DNA of 64,000 nucleotides from Hyalella azteca (lineage: Eukaryota > Arthropoda > Malacostraca > Amphipoda > Hyalellidae). Below, one piece after another: positions 22,131 to 35,114 of the stretch. A model generated the notes under the pieces. That model had not been told where the DNA came from. It did not search any database and was given only the letters and a program-made list of their open reading frames with translations. Position numbers and translations under genes: made by a program. The stretch is taken from contig NW_025938090.1 in NCBI RefSeq assembly GCF_000764305.2, forward strand, positions 1-64,000, read 5' to 3'. How positions within the stretch are numbered: position 1 is the stretch's first letter; each line of letters opens with the position of its first letter.

Positions 22131-23878
22131 GATTAAGTTTTATTTCAAGTGTCCCGAATTACCCGGTTCCCTGGAGTAATTCGGGCCGCTTCTCTTTTGC
22201 GTCAGGCATCCTTACGGATAGCATATGGATTTTTTTCGGAGGTGCCATACAATAGCCCTCGCAAATTTACAATACTACAAGTTTCATTACAATTTAGCCT
22301 CGCAATTTCGCAAATGAGTCCAAACTTGTTTATGAAAGGTTTCATGGTAAGTAGTTATTAAAAAAACACGCTAAAAATCGTCCCTAATTGCATCGATTGA
22401 CGGTATGGCGTCACTGGCGTGTTGAGCTGTACTGCTGTACTGGCAGTAACTAGTGCCTGAACATACCTGTTGGCTGTTACCTTTCTTGAGGGCAATTTTT
22501 AGTGATATTTAAGCTAATTTGTCCAACTGTACATATATGTTTGCTTCAATTTCAGGCTGTGCTATGCCCAGCTGGAGCCTTGGAGGTTTTTATCACCTAC
22601 CAGCTTTTAATTCAATAAAAAATATTCAGTGATGTGGTATGCAGGTATGGATCATGGTTGCAATGTAGTAATTTGCACTTGCAAGGTAAGTGGTTGCTAG
22701 AGAGTCAAATTTGTGGCAAAACGCTGCCCTCCCAAATTGTGTGTTGTATTTTATTGTTGGCAGGTTGAAAGGGGCCCCAAATTTGTGACCTATGGCTGCG
22801 CACCCAAAGGCGGTGCCTCCGGAAGTCGGAATGCCCGTATTACTAGCCAGAGTCAGGATTACTAAAATTTAAGTAATCTCGGAATATAGATAAATTTTAC
22901 CTTGGAGTATTTTCACGTTCCAAAGCGTATCAATGAGAAGCTTTTATAATAAAAAATAACATTTTTAAAATTTCCACTAGGCGTAACTATATTACGAACT
23001 GAAGAATTTCCAACCCCTCATATATTCAACAGTTGAAGCGAATTTCGATAATTTTTTTGAGAATAAGATCTAAGGTAGCAGCGACGATAGAATTAAAAAT
23101 TAATTTTCAGTTACGTGCTTGAGATTTTGAAACTTTCTATTTGTACAGTGTGGACGATAAGTAACGGCCACCAATTTGTCGTGGGTTATGCGCAGAAGGC
23201 AACAGTTGTGGGTGAAATTTTAACTTCAATACATTATCGCAATTTATGTAGGAAACGTCGGGAAACATAAGTTTCATGAGACATTCGTAAAATATTATGA
23301 CGCATGTTTTCAACGAATCGAAGGCGAATTATAACAGTGGTAGGTACAGACCGCAAGAATCATTTTTATTTCAACAACCCAATTACTATGTTTATGGAAT
23401 TAGAAGGACACTATGATTCATTTATTACATCTTTTATAGACCCAATAATGTTTAATTGCACATCACTAAATCAGTACTTGAGCCAGCAGATCTTGACTAA
23501 TTTCGAATTGTAGTTCCAGCGATTTAGACCAGTTACGGTTGCGTCGGGTGTCAGACAATCACAAATCACGTTTGCCATTATGATATTATGATTAAGAAGG
23601 ATGGGATTGCAATCATTTTTGTGGTAATTAGATTACTATTGAGAATGTTTGAGATGTTAAAATAGCTATCAAAATGACAGTTCGCAGTGTTAATCTACGT
23701 TTTACACGCATTTCCTGAGATCTCATTTGCAATGAGCTCAGTACACAAGTAGTTATGAATTTAATAAGGAGTTTATGTATTTATAGTTCCTCAGTATTAA
23801 ACATTCTTTTTCTTCTTTGCTGTAACAATCATCAACAAGCTGGTGAATCTACTACAGGAAAGTTATTAATGAATATAT
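22131..23878. other. No feature recognised
   Basis: AT-rich sequence. No frame resembles a known protein and no repeat was seen. Confidence 0.4.
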
Positions 23879-24081
23879 ATCACTTGTTTGCTTAAATCGC
23901 AAATTAACTAAGAATTTAAAAGCAAAGAAAAGTCCACAAAAATTCATATCTTTATAGAAAACGTTTCGGAAACCAGCTCCATCGTCAGTTCGTAGAATCT
24001 AGAATCACAAATCAGAAGTCACAAATTAATACATTGAAAGCACAGAACGAAATTAAAAACCTAAATTTACAAGTAATAGAC
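23879..24081 (-). mobile_element. Penelope-like element terminal fragment (left arm)
   Basis: Matches the terminal, non-coding end of the Penelope element at 46,995-47,120, sharing the aatttaaaag, cgtttcgg and ccagctccatcgtcagttc blocks in the same order. 173 bases (23,909-24,081) reappear inverted at 24,120-24,292 across the adapter sequence. Confidence 0.8.
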
Positions 24082-24119
24082 CTGTCTCTTATACACATCT
24101 AGATGTGTATAAGAGACAG
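24082..24119. other. Nextera (Tn5) mate-pair junction adapter: assembly artefact
   Basis: CTGTCTCTTATACACATCT is followed directly by its reverse complement. This 38-bp palindrome is the known circularisation junction of Nextera mate-pair libraries, two Tn5 mosaic ends back to back. It is synthetic and not part of the organism. The flanking 173-bp arms are near-perfect inverted copies that differ at a couple of positions, as expected if two different Penelope reads were joined through the palindromic adapter. Contiguity across this point should not be trusted. Confidence 0.97.
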
Positions 24120-24292
24120 GTCTATTACTTGTAAATTTAGGTTTTTAATTTTGTTCTGTGCTTTCAATGTATTAATTTGTGACTTCTGATTTGTGATTCT
24201 AGATTCTACGAACTGACGATGGAGCTGGTCTCCGAAACGTTTTCTATAAAGATATGAATTTTTGTGGACTTTTCTTTGCTTTTAAATTCTTA
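24120..24292 (+). mobile_element. Penelope-like terminal fragment (right arm)
   Basis: Inverted partner of 23,909-24,081. It contains CTGACGATGGAGCTGG, then CTCCGAAACG, a hammerhead-ribozyme-like core found at the ends of many Penelope-like elements. It may be a true neighbouring copy or sequence placed here only through the adapter join. Confidence 0.7.
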
Positions 24293-24309
24293 GGAAAGTT
24301 ATTATTGCA

Positions 24310-26880
24310 ACTTGAATTTATCCATCACATTTATCCATCGGACAGAATGCGTCCGACTATGGCGCTGAGACTGAGTCCTCAGGAAGATGGTTCCATTCAG
24401 ATATGGTTCCGAGGGAAAAATGTCATCTGGCGGTATTGAGTTCTGCTGAAAGGGACGACATGCAGTTGAAGATGAAACTTCCTGGTATTCTGAATGGAGC
24501 AGTTGATGGTGGGGAGGTGATTGGTGTTAACGTTGGATAGGTTATTATGAATTTTTTAAAACATGGCTAGCCTAGCATGCCTTTATCTTTCTCAAATGAT
24601 GGCCATCAAAAGTCGTGGACCAAGTTATCCTCACTGGAAGTTAGGCGGAAACTATGAGTGACCCACCACGCTGCTCTGCGTTGAAGTCTTGCGAGGAAAT
24701 AATGCTTTATAGGCGGCTGCCTCGATGGATTTGAAGGTGATCCTAACGGTGCGTCTGGTGAAGCCCGTGGTAGGGTTTGCCTTGTTAGTGATGTTAGAAA
24801 TATGGGGCTCCTACTTTAGATCCGTGGTAGGTGTAACCTCAAGGTACTTCACCTGTGTATTTTCATCAGTCTACAACTATGAAGCAGGTACCCACGCTTT
24901 TGGGTCGTCCTATGACGAGTCAGATGGACCATGAACCTTTTTTGAGTGTGGAAGGACATCTTCCATCGCTGTTCCTAAGCTGCAAGGGCTTCCACGTCAG
25001 CCTGCATGAGATCTTGGTCTTCGGCGGTTTTGACTGTCTTGTGGCATTCTGTGTCGTCGGCGAAGTAACTTGGATTCTTCGTAGAGATTCTATCTTCCAG
25101 TTTCTGTCTTTTCGTCTGAGCTTCAGAGTCTGGTAGTCAATCCTCAGGTGATTTTTTCTGTGCCCAATCTGTTTGTGTGGTATGAATTGTTCTAAAAGAT
25201 CAAGGAGGCCCGTCTTGAGAGGCCCAAGGAGGCTCAAGGGTCCAAATGACCTCTGTATAGGGAAATGCTGAGTGTCAGGAAAGAACATTTGTTGCTGTGC
25301 CCCTGTGCAGCACTCTGCAGGCCGGCCCAGTCAGCTTTACCATAACAGGGTACCCGTCTGGCAAACTGGGTCTTGCGGGCAACTTTTAACTTGGAGCTCG
25401 GAGTATTTAATGTCACTGTCGGAAAGGTAAGGCACTATCTTAAACTTGATGGGTTGGTTCATTACCATCAGATTAGGAGTATTGTCGCCTCTGTTAGATT
25501 TTTCGACGATTGGGTCCATATACCGAGGTTAGCGACGTCATCTTCGAGACCATCGGTTAAAACGTCCAGGTGATTCTTGCACAGCCGTGTCGTAAGTGTG
25601 AAAGTGTTATGTGTGAGAATGCGGAAACTGTGATTTGAGCGATATACAACAGATTTCTATCAAAATTCCTTTGAAAGAAAGCTATCAACTTTACGTCGCT
25701 ATGTCATGTTTGTAACACCCGTGAATCTGGTTAATTTAACAGGAAGCCATCAAAGTGGACGCTTCGCCGATAGGTCAATCTTAGGTTTCTTTATCCTTTA
25801 CTCGTCGCTCCTTAAGTGTGATCAAAGGCATATCAAGATGACCCTAGCGAACTGCCATGCCGCTTGGGTGCTCTCTTGGTTTAAGGACTGCGCCGTGCGC
25901 TCTCCTCGTTGTGCGAGATTTCTCTCACACACGCTGGAATAATGTGACTGCTTTCTCTGCCGGTGTGTTCACCGGTTGCAGTTAAACCACCGGTACTGCA
26001 ATCTAGATCTTTTACTTAGTAACTGTTTCCTTAGCGGAGGATTTTTTACGCGGAGGTATCCACTTTTTTTACGTGGAGGTATTTATCAGCGGAAGTATTC
26101 ACTGATTTCACTGTTCTCCCATTTAATGTCAGTTTTCCTCATTTTTATATTTGCCTTAACCATCCCTGACGTGCTGATCGAGGTGCGGAAAAGGCGTCCT
26201 TTTCTCTAACACTCCCCACTCTCAGTCCCAACAAGGGAAATTATAATACCCCCCGATGACGACGGTGGAGTTGGTTGAGCCGTAAAATTTTGATGACTCT
26301 AACATATCATCTAAGTTTTCCAAGTTATAGGCCGAGGGGGGGGGCAGTAGCCCATCAACAGCAAGCTTTTCCCGCCGCCCACTTCGACATTGATCAACAC
26401 GATCTCGGAGCTAGGCCTGGCAGGGTTTGTTTCTTCAGTGTTGATGAGATTGTCCCCCACAGCTATAAGGACAACGCCGCCGTTTTTATTTCTGTCTTTT
26501 CTGTATAGACCTTGTAGGAAGGAGGAAAGATCTCACTGGATGCAATAACCGGTGACGTCCTAATCTCCCTATACCGAGAACAATGTCTGAATGTAGGCTC
26601 GCGAGCAAGTTGCTAATCTCAACCACCTTACCAACGGCTGATTGGAAGTTCGCTCTCAGGAGGTGCAATTGAGGGTTAAGATTTTTATTTTGCTGAAGTG
26701 GTCGAGTTGGGAAAAGCAATGGAAAGGGCGGAAAGAAGCATCTGGGTGGAAAGTAAAACCAGAGAGGTTGGCGCACAGTGAAGCTCGAAGGCCACCGTAA
26801 TGTAGATAGGTGCTCTACATAGTTCACAATACCAGGTAACATCAGTGTCCCGATGCGGTGACTGGTTGCGTGACACCTGC
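24310..26880 (-). pseudogene. Degenerate non-LTR retrotransposon (EEP endonuclease and 3' part of reverse transcriptase)
   Basis: Read on the minus strand, pieces in several frames give the order of a CR1/Jockey-type second ORF. A possible CxxC segment (WYCELC) lies at about 26,830. The endonuclease start is LLRANFQSAVGKV at about 26,650, then EIVLINVEV with a GY-x-PP motif at about 26,340-26,406. Next comes the GGxxNFP motif, here GGYYNFPCWD, at about 26,235-26,265, then RGDN and LSDSD (aspartate present, usual histidine lost) at about 25,430-25,500. The linker GKADWAGLQ follows at about 25,315 and FIPHKQI at about 25,170. The reverse-transcriptase thumb has KYLEVT at about 24,850, HISNITNKAN at about 24,810 and AWWVTHSF at about 24,660. 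Only about 100 bases separate the linker from the thumb, so the catalytic palm (YxDD) is deleted. Stops and frameshifts confirm a dead copy. Confidence 0.8.
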
Positions 26881-29800
26881 AGCTCCCGCAGGTCTCGAAA
26901 TTAACTCCACGGTCGTCTCAGCCCAACGCTATCTCACATATACCACATAGGTAAATTGAATATTCATCAGGCAACGCTGATTCCAGAGATGAGCCGGTGG
27001 TGGAGGAAGTCATGTGCCTGAGACTTGACGGTGCTGTATGACAGTGAAGCGAAAGCCGGTGCACACGCAAGGATAGAATATCACTCTAGTCTAAATCAGA
27101 AGGCCACCACAGTTCACCGTCGCTTCAATGTTGCTTCAATCAAGTTAAAGGTTCACAAAGCTAAGTCAGAAATAAAAACTTTGAGGAGTGAAATACGTTT
27201 TTCGCTGAACTTTCTGGGGAGAAGCTTATAAAAAAATTTATTCTGGAATATGTAAAACTTGCAAAACTTGTAAGGCGTTTATTCAGCATTACCTATCGGT
27301 GAAATTGATTACCACTGGTAGTTGCTCGTAAATCGGAGGCATCCAGTGACGTCCGCATGACGTATGAGGCTTGGGACGGTACACTATGTATTATCAATCC
27401 GTAAATTACACCCCCGGCACCTCCAAAAGCAAATAAAATACATCATTTCAGCTTTGCCCCTCACAATCATTTCACTTTGACGAGCTCAACCAGTCAGGAA
27501 AATTCAAATTGAAATTTAATGCACTTGGAAACAATTAAACGATTGGAAACAATTAAACGATTGAATTTTGCACTTTAATACACATTTAATCGCCGAACAG
27601 TCAATCTTAGAGCAATCAAATCTATTCTAACAGTTAAAATATAAAATGTTTGATATTCTAAAATCTAACAATCAAGCAAAAATGTATCTAACAGTCGATC
27701 AAATTTATTGATCTGTTGTGATATTCTTCTATGTGTTTGTGTGTGCTTGTTGTTTTCAACATAAATATTTAGGGTTAATCCAGACCGTATCCACAATACC
27801 TGCGAACACACTCTCCTACCTTAGGCACTGAAAAACGGGGAGAGTGACTTCGATAATTTAACGTTGAATTCCAGTTGGGTTTCCGCAAATTTCATTTTAA
27901 ATAACCAAACTATGCTCCGTACATCAATCAGTAAGTTAAATATGAGTGTTATGCTATACGTGGTAAGAACGCGACTTTTCTTAATTTGCCTACATTAGTA
28001 TGAAATTATTCACCGGATTCGTACTGAACGGTCAAAGGATGACCGATTGCGGTATTTGGAGGGTCTGAATTACAAAATTTTCTATCCTGGGAAAACGAGT
28101 TCAGAAGAATCTCGGACAAAGATCGAACAAATAACAATATACTGTTAGCTTTAACTGTGCAGCAGTAAAATAGACCAATTAAACGCGCGTAGAGTCCACC
28201 CGTATGAAATTCATGACGCTTCAATTTTCTTAAGTTATCACATCAATTATTTTCTTGGATGATCATATTTAAACATACTGGAAACCTAGGTTACGGAACG
28301 CTTCCATCAATGCACAGTTCTGCCATGCATCGCACGTTGCTTTGACCTCAGGGTAAACTAACTATAACAAGACCGCATCAGTAGCTAGGATTTGACCAGT
28401 GGTCGGGAGTGCGTGTAGTAATTATAGTGGGAAGCTTATCGAGCGCATCGACATCATTAATTCGGGCCATGTGATCCATGACATTAGCGCGAGTTCAACT
28501 GTGAATTCGATAACATCAATCGGTACAATTGTAAGCACGGGGGTTTAGCCAGATCTCTCGTACGCGCCAGTGCTCTCTGAAGAGAAATTGATATTCTGCA
28601 TTATATACGGCTGGGGCTCCGGCATTTATGCTGCCCGGGCTGCCGTGTACTTATGTTTGCAAGAGTTTTTCTGTACAGATCGATGATAGAAACTCGACTT
28701 ATACAAGCACTCCTCAGAGTGAAGTGTAATTGCTTTCTGACTTGGTCTTGTTGAGAGATGAATCGGCTCATAAAAAGTGAAGTTAGTTCCTGGAAAAAAA
28801 TTGAATAGTCAAGTGAATATCGAGAAGTTTTATGTGAATAATTTGATTTTTAAATATTTTAGTAGAAACATAGAAGAAATAGATGAAATGAACAAAAAAT
28901 TTTTATATTCAATCGATGTGAATTTGAGTAAGATTATATATGCTTGATATAAATAACTAATAATATTGTAATTGAAGATTACTATCCAAACAAACGTGTT
29001 AGCCTGGCATTACCCTGACTTGATAGCTCTTGCTTGCAATTTCGGAAAGCCAATCCAGGCATTCCCGTAATCGTTAATTCCGTTAAAAATGAAAAGTTTA
29101 TGTATTCTTATTATATGAAGACCTTTTCAAACCCACATTTTATAGTTGGTAGTTTTTTCAAAAAAATGGAAAAACTGTTTGTGTCCTCTAAAATAAACTT
29201 GAATTTACTAATTACAAAATCAAATTTAAATTTTTGAACGAATCCTTTGCTCCCAGTTATGCACTGAATTGATAGGCTCGCACCAAGATTTAAAGTAAAC
29301 TGTCCCGGAAGTTACCTTGGATATTAGCATAAGAGCCCCTCTGTATTTGTGGAGCCAAACTTAAAAATTACAACCGACACACAAACTTTGAGAAATATAC
29401 ATTAAAGTGCATATATACTAAGATTAAATGCTTCGTCAACTTAAATATTTTTACACTGAGCCACTGTTTTGTGCCTGAAAAGGATCTTAATAATGTTTTA
29501 CATCAAGCCGCTAGTATTTTGCTAGCGAGCTCCGTTTGACGAGACAGTAGCTAGGCAAGAGCAAAATTTAAATGAGACCATTTTTTTATACTGACGCAGT
29601 ATGAAGAGCCAAGGCTGTATGGGCGTTGGACGGCCTTGCTCAGATCGTGCTGCAGAATACATTGCTCTCTTTCCTTCACTTCTGTCATGTCGTGAATGAA
29701 TGAAGACTGCAAATCTTTGCAAAAAATCAACCTCTAATTGAACAATAGCACCAAACACTCTATATTATTTAAATGAAGGGCGAAGCTTGAAGCTTTCAGA

Positions 29801-30824
29801 TACTCCGGTCATGTTATATGAAAAATACCCTGAACAAAGAATTCTCGTTATTGCACTCCCAATCTAATTAGAATAACCCTTGTCTGGGAAGTGTATCAAT
29901 TACGACGCCGAACGGTAGTAGCACGATGAGTTGTATTGCCATTGGATACAATTAACTTGTTCTGAAGCGGCGATGACACTCAAATAGCAGTGCGTCTCAA
30001 AACGCTGTCGGCGGTCATAACCACAAAACAGTCAGCGGCATGTGAGATCTCAAGTGGCACAGAAGTGGTAATATTTGTTGAATACTTTGCAATGGCCAAT
30101 TTTACATCATTTGTTGCAAACGTTATTTAATTATATGTTCCTTCATTTGATTTTAATTCTAAATCTTTTCATCAAAACTCGACAACTTAAATATGATTAC
30201 AAAAATAGAATAACGGTTCTTACTAGGCTTTAAAAACAATTTGGAAATTCATAGAACTTACAGGTATTGATGTAGCTTCGTTCGCTACCATATTTTGCCG
30301 AAAATGAGGTCCAATATCTATTGGTTAGGTTAATGTCATTTTAATTGTGATTAGGTCTTTATTAAATATATATTTGCATATACTGTATTTCTCAAATTAT
30401 CATACATGCGTTGTCAACGTGATTCAAACAGCAACGGTGTCACTGTGGTCTATCAACCATAATTTTCGTTATTGAATCTTCCAGGGCAAAACACAACTCA
30501 TGAATGCGAAGAAGCGTTAAAACAAACTTGAATCAATAGTAAGTATACGGTTTGGCGAAAATCACAATATGTCAAAACGGTATCAAGTTTACTTGAAGGT
30601 ACAACATAGGTGATACTGCACCTCAACTGTCGTCTGGATAAGCATTACCATTAGCATTGAAAATCCAATCTGACATACGTGAAAAACGATCTGTACAATG
30701 GAGCTGTGGATTTGAGTTCGCCTGGCACAGAGCAAAGAATAATCCACGCGTCGTGTTGGCCCCACGAAGGATGAAAGTATAGACATATTTTATGATGGCA
30801 TCAAGCATCATTTGCACAACTAGA
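26881..30824. other. No gene recognised
   Basis: Contains a 19-bp duplication (acgattggaaacaattaa, about 27,538-27,570) and otherwise no repeats or coding similarity that I can support. Confidence 0.4.
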
Positions 30825-30925
30825 ATATGAAGACAGAGCACATGTTCAATCCTTATGACACAATAAGAGTATACCGAGGACAGAGCACATGCTCTATCCT
30901 AGTGATACGCTAAGAGTATAATATA
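30825..30925. repeat. Dimer of a ~60-bp dispersed unit
   Basis: The motif gacagagcacatgytcwatcct, followed by gayacr-x-taagagtat, occurs twice here. The same dimeric arrangement returns at 35,935-36,020. Confidence 0.7.
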
Positions 30926-31519
30926 TATACTCATTAAACCGAAACACTATATTTTAAGGGTGATGCATGTCTGTCTATTGAACGCATCTCAGACACGGTA
31001 AATGCGTATAGAGAATTCCACAGTTTCCTGATACTGGCAGTTTTACTTGGTACACACATACATACAGGGCTACGCTCCTGACCTGTACAATAGTCAGTCC
31101 GACCTAACAGTACAATAAAAAATGCTGACCTCAAGCATCCTTGATAGAGCTGTGGTTGCCTGGGTATCTCCCACTCACTAATTAATGCATACGAGCCTCA
31201 ATATTGGCAGCTTTAATAAATTTGCTTTGAATTCAAATAAATCAATAAACTTCAATTCCAGGTTGTGAAATATACCTATTTATTTATTATTTTGACTCTT
31301 CAATCTTCCGATTGTTTTCTCCATGATAAAATTTTAGGATTGGGATTTGGATGAAATAAATTTAAAATAAGTTTAATTCTTATTTTCTTAATAATTTTTA
31401 AGTTGCCCCTTAATTTTTAAGTTGTCTCTAAATAGTGAGTTAATGGGATAGTAGATTCAGCCTTTTGAAGGAAAAAAAGTTAAGTTTTGTTCGCTACAAC
31501 AACTTCTTTCAGAAGTAGT
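30926..31519. other. No feature recognised
   Basis: AT-rich DNA without recognisable structure. Confidence 0.4.
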
Positions 31520-31813
31520 TATAGTGCTAGCTTCACCTAGTGTTGGGTATAGTGCTTGCTCCATCTAGTGCTGATATAGTGCTAGCTTCACCTAGTGCTG
31601 GGTATATTGCTAGCTCCATCTAGTACTGGTATAGTGCTAGCTTCAATAGTGCTAGCTTCATCTAGTGTTGGGTATAGTGCTAGCTCCATCTGGTACTGGT
31701 ATAGTGCTAGCTTCATCTAGTGTTGGGTATGGTGCAAGCTCCATCTAGTACTGGTATAGTGCTAGCTTCACCTAATTTCAGGTGTGGTGCATAAGCTCCA
31801 TCTCGTACTCGGG
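31520..31813. repeat. Minisatellite with alternating 28-bp and 27-bp units
   Basis: Type A units (tatagtgctagcttcaycta, then gtgttggg) alternate with type B units (tatagtgctagctccatcta, then gtactgg), giving a higher-order period of about 55 bp. One A unit is partly duplicated at about 31,640. The last units are decayed. Confidence 0.9.
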
Positions 31814-32144
31814 GTTAAGTTTAATCTGTTCATATGCATGTTGATAAGGATACGGTAGATGACAGCGCTATTGAAATAAATTAATTCCCCTAAGATTTAT
31901 TTCGCGTCGATCCCTTCGCATAGAGACAATAAATTCTGGCGAATAAATTCCATGAATAAATTCCATTATTTTATTCATCAAACACAGCAGTCATATTATA
32001 CGCCTGCGGGAGTCTGGAATTCAGTGATACAATAATTTGATAAATTCGGATTATGTACTTCCGTGCAATAGTGTATTAAAATTCAACATGGATATTTTGG
32101 TCGTAACAAATGGCTTTCGAGATAACACTTCCCGCTGCAATCAT

Positions 32145-32395
32145 TCTGTGCACTTACTACCACGTAACATGTACTGCAATGGATATTCTGTGCACTTACT
32201 AATACCACGTAACATGTACTGCAATGGATATTCTGTGTACTTACTACCACGCAACATGTACTGCAATGGATATTCTGTGCACTTACTACCACGCAACATG
32301 TACTGCAATGGATATTCTGTGCACTTACTACCATGTAACATGTACTGCAATGGATATTCTGTGTACTTACTACCATGTAACATGTACTGCGATGG
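32145..32395. repeat. 42-bp minisatellite, ~6 copies
   Basis: The unit gcaatggatattctgtgcac, followed by ttactaccacgyaacatgtact, repeats every 42 bases with two or three variable sites. One copy is three bases longer. Since 42 is a multiple of three, several frames on both strands stay open and give 14-residue periodic peptides. These are not evidence for a gene. Confidence 0.95.
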
Positions 32396-33983
32396 TCTCG
32401 ACAAAATTACCTAATCAGCAGATAATTAAAGATCGAGTAGAATGAAACTCTTTTCTTGAATGCTGATATCGAGTAAAAAATAATTCCAGCAAATCTTAAA
32501 TTGAAGAATTGATGGGTTCAAAACTGCAAGACATTGTGGCTGAATTAAATTAATATAGAATACGTTGATGTACAGCGACATGCGTAGCGGCTGGTCGGAC
32601 CGAGCCAAGGCTGGTAGCGAGCGCTGCTGCCGTTCCGCTCCAGTTGCTGCATGTGATGCTCTCGCTCCTGTAACATGCGCTCTACACTCACTAGTCCTCT
32701 GCCGCCAGCTGAATTATAGATGGCATAGCAACACTTGGCTGGTCCACTGCCACGGTATCGTGCTGGGATTTCCATTGAACGATACCTGACTCCTTGATTG
32801 CTTTTCGCATTTTTAAAATCTTCTTGAAGCCTCGACTTCAGGTCTCTGAAGCCACCGCGCTGTTTCTGCAGCCTTCATCTGTATCCTCACCTCAGAACAG
32901 CAACTCTTGAAGCATCGCCGCAGGACGTCTTTATAAACAAAAATAAATGCCAGTGGTACTCTCGACGGATCGTTTATAGAATGCTTTTGTAAGTCAATGG
33001 GGTCGAATATTTTATAGTGTGTCGCTAGAATGAGATTCAATCGCACAAGAAAATCAAATGTTGAACATTGATGACAATCTTCGTTGATCGAAGGCCCCAA
33101 ATTTACATATTAATACATAACAATAAAAAAATAGATACCGAAGCCAGGAATCAAATGATGTGTTGTTTTCCCATCATGTTAGTGTTTAGAAAAACAGGCG
33201 TTATATAGTCCTGCTGCAGCTGTTGATATTATCGATGAAAATTTCGTGTGCTATAGAGATATGGATGCACTTGGTATTATTCAGTATCGATGACGGAAAA
33301 TGTTAGCAGCTTCTGAAATTCACGGTAAATGAAAGTAACGGTGTTACTCATACATTGCTGACAGTGTGAGGTAGCTGCTGTTGGTGTGATGAGTACACTG
33401 ATGTAGTGGTGCAGACACTAGTAATGCAATCAGACGCAGCAGTGCATAAAATGCCAACGAAGCACCACCACGTAATGGTGCATTTAATTATTGAGGCGTG
33501 AAGACATTTCTCAGTGACATCATTTTCAGTAATTATCAGGATCAGATTCTCTTTCTCGACTTCTCAGGTTATATCTTATGGTCACACACTTATTGAACAG
33601 TCATGAAGCTGATGATATTTTTGTAAATATCTAAATTGAACGAAAGCAAAATAATAAAATTATAAATAATCACTGCTAGAGTATAGCGGAACTGCTAAAA
33701 CTGCTAGAGTGTAGCGGAACAAATTACAATAAAATGAAATTCTCCTGAGTATTAAACGATCATTATTTCAAATAGTTTGTTGTGGCAGAAGCTAAGATCC
33801 CTCCAGACATTACCAGACAGGCGTATTAACGCCGTCATATGAGCGGCCACTCACTGGCCGCCGCCTGCCGTGCGTGTGTCAGGCGGGTCAGGACGGCAGG
33901 CGTGGGAAGCTGACAGGCGAGCTCCCGGGACCCACGAGGTGCCCTGAACTGGTGTCGCCTGCCCCTGTACACAACAGGCGACG
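32396..33983. other. No gene recognised
   Basis: Includes a GC-rich patch at about 33,840-33,980 (repeated gcaggcg / cgcctgcc words) leading into the next minisatellite, and a small duplication actgctagagtrtagcggaac at about 33,672-33,720. Confidence 0.4.
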
Positions 33984-34122
33984 CCTGCCTGTTTAGCTCC
34001 TCCGTGCCTGTTTAGCTCTTCCGTGCCTGTTTAACTCCTCCCTGCCTGTTTAGCTCCTCCGTGCCTGTTTAGCTCCTCCGTGCCTGTTTAGCTCCTCCGT
34101 GCCTGTTTAGCTCTTCAGTGCA
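33984..34122. repeat. 19-bp minisatellite, ~7 copies
   Basis: The unit gcctgtttagctcctccgt is tandemly repeated with few substitutions. Confidence 0.92.
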
Positions 34123-34907
34123 CTCTGAATGTTAGTAATGTAATGGTCATCTCTCTAACCTCAACAACGTTATAAATCTTCAATGAAGTTAAGCTGAACC
34201 GAATGTATGGGCTCCTTATTAGGATGTAACATGCAATCTGCAGCCATGTCAGGCAAAATAATGAAACTATAGCACTCTTCGATGGATCTCACTTCAAGCC
34301 TTCTGACACATACTGGGATAATTGAATATCGAGAAAGTCTTTAATGACGTACAAACAATTGATGCGGGTGAAAAAAGCACTTCGAGTAGTATGATGTACG
34401 CATATAATGTAAATGTTTTTATAAATATTTGGATTTTAGAGCTTGACAAGTCAATAAGGTCTTATAACGAGACGATGAGTGGTTCTTGCTGTTTCAGTCC
34501 AAAATTTTGCATGAGATCGAACATGAATGGAAAATGACACAACACTCTCGTTAGCGCCTTTTAATAAAAGAAGACGATTAGTTTCAAGCATAAAACGCCA
34601 AAATTACTAATAGATATAAAGGCACGTAAGAGCAGCCTGTGTGAAGAGAGATGACGGTCATGAGAATACGGTGCCATATATACAAAGCGGTGCCACGTGA
34701 TAAATCACAGTTATATCCGCATGGACACGGTCTCCGGTGAATGCTATCGTACTTGCTTACGGCGAGCGGTGTTGGGTTATGAGTTACCTGGCCTCAAGCA
34801 TTGTGGCCATGATTGCTATCACGGACACCAGCAGGCAATAATCTGCCCCCTCAGTGGTGCAGGTCAGGGGTCAAACTTGCCTTTTTATTTATTGGAATTC
34901 ATTTATC

Positions 34908-35095
34908 GGCACTTGTAGACTCGAGGATAACTCTTGTGTAGGCCTCGGCATGCGTGCCACCGATGTTCATCTGAACCCCTAACGCCAGAACTCGGCCTCT
35001 TCTGATCTCACGGTCAGTCGTCACGGTCAACACGGAGATGTATTTCGGTGCTGCACTTGTCTTGCTGCATCCGAAAGAACTATTACTTCCTATAA
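34908..35095 (-). CDS. Candidate terminal exon, function unknown
   Basis: On the minus strand, a splice acceptor-like ctcaacttttatag at about 35,097 precedes an open frame of about 60 codons. It begins near SSFGCSKTS and ends with RVILESTSADK and a stop at 34,899-34,901. It has better GC at third positions than the surroundings and includes LTVTTDREIRRGRVLALGV. I do not recognise the family. There are no confirmed upstream exons: the minus-strand sequence immediately upstream is AT-rich. It could equally be a chance frame. Confidence 0.2.
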
Positions 35096-35114
35096 AAGTT
35101 GAGATTAATATCAT

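Noticed and set aside
24920..25288. 122-codon independent gene on the minus strand
   Set aside because: It is the linker region of the broken non-LTR retrotransposon, shown by flanking endonuclease and RT motifs in other frames.
32037..32445. Overlapping repeat proteins on both strands
   Set aside because: The 42-bp unit keeps several frames open; none has a signal or domain.
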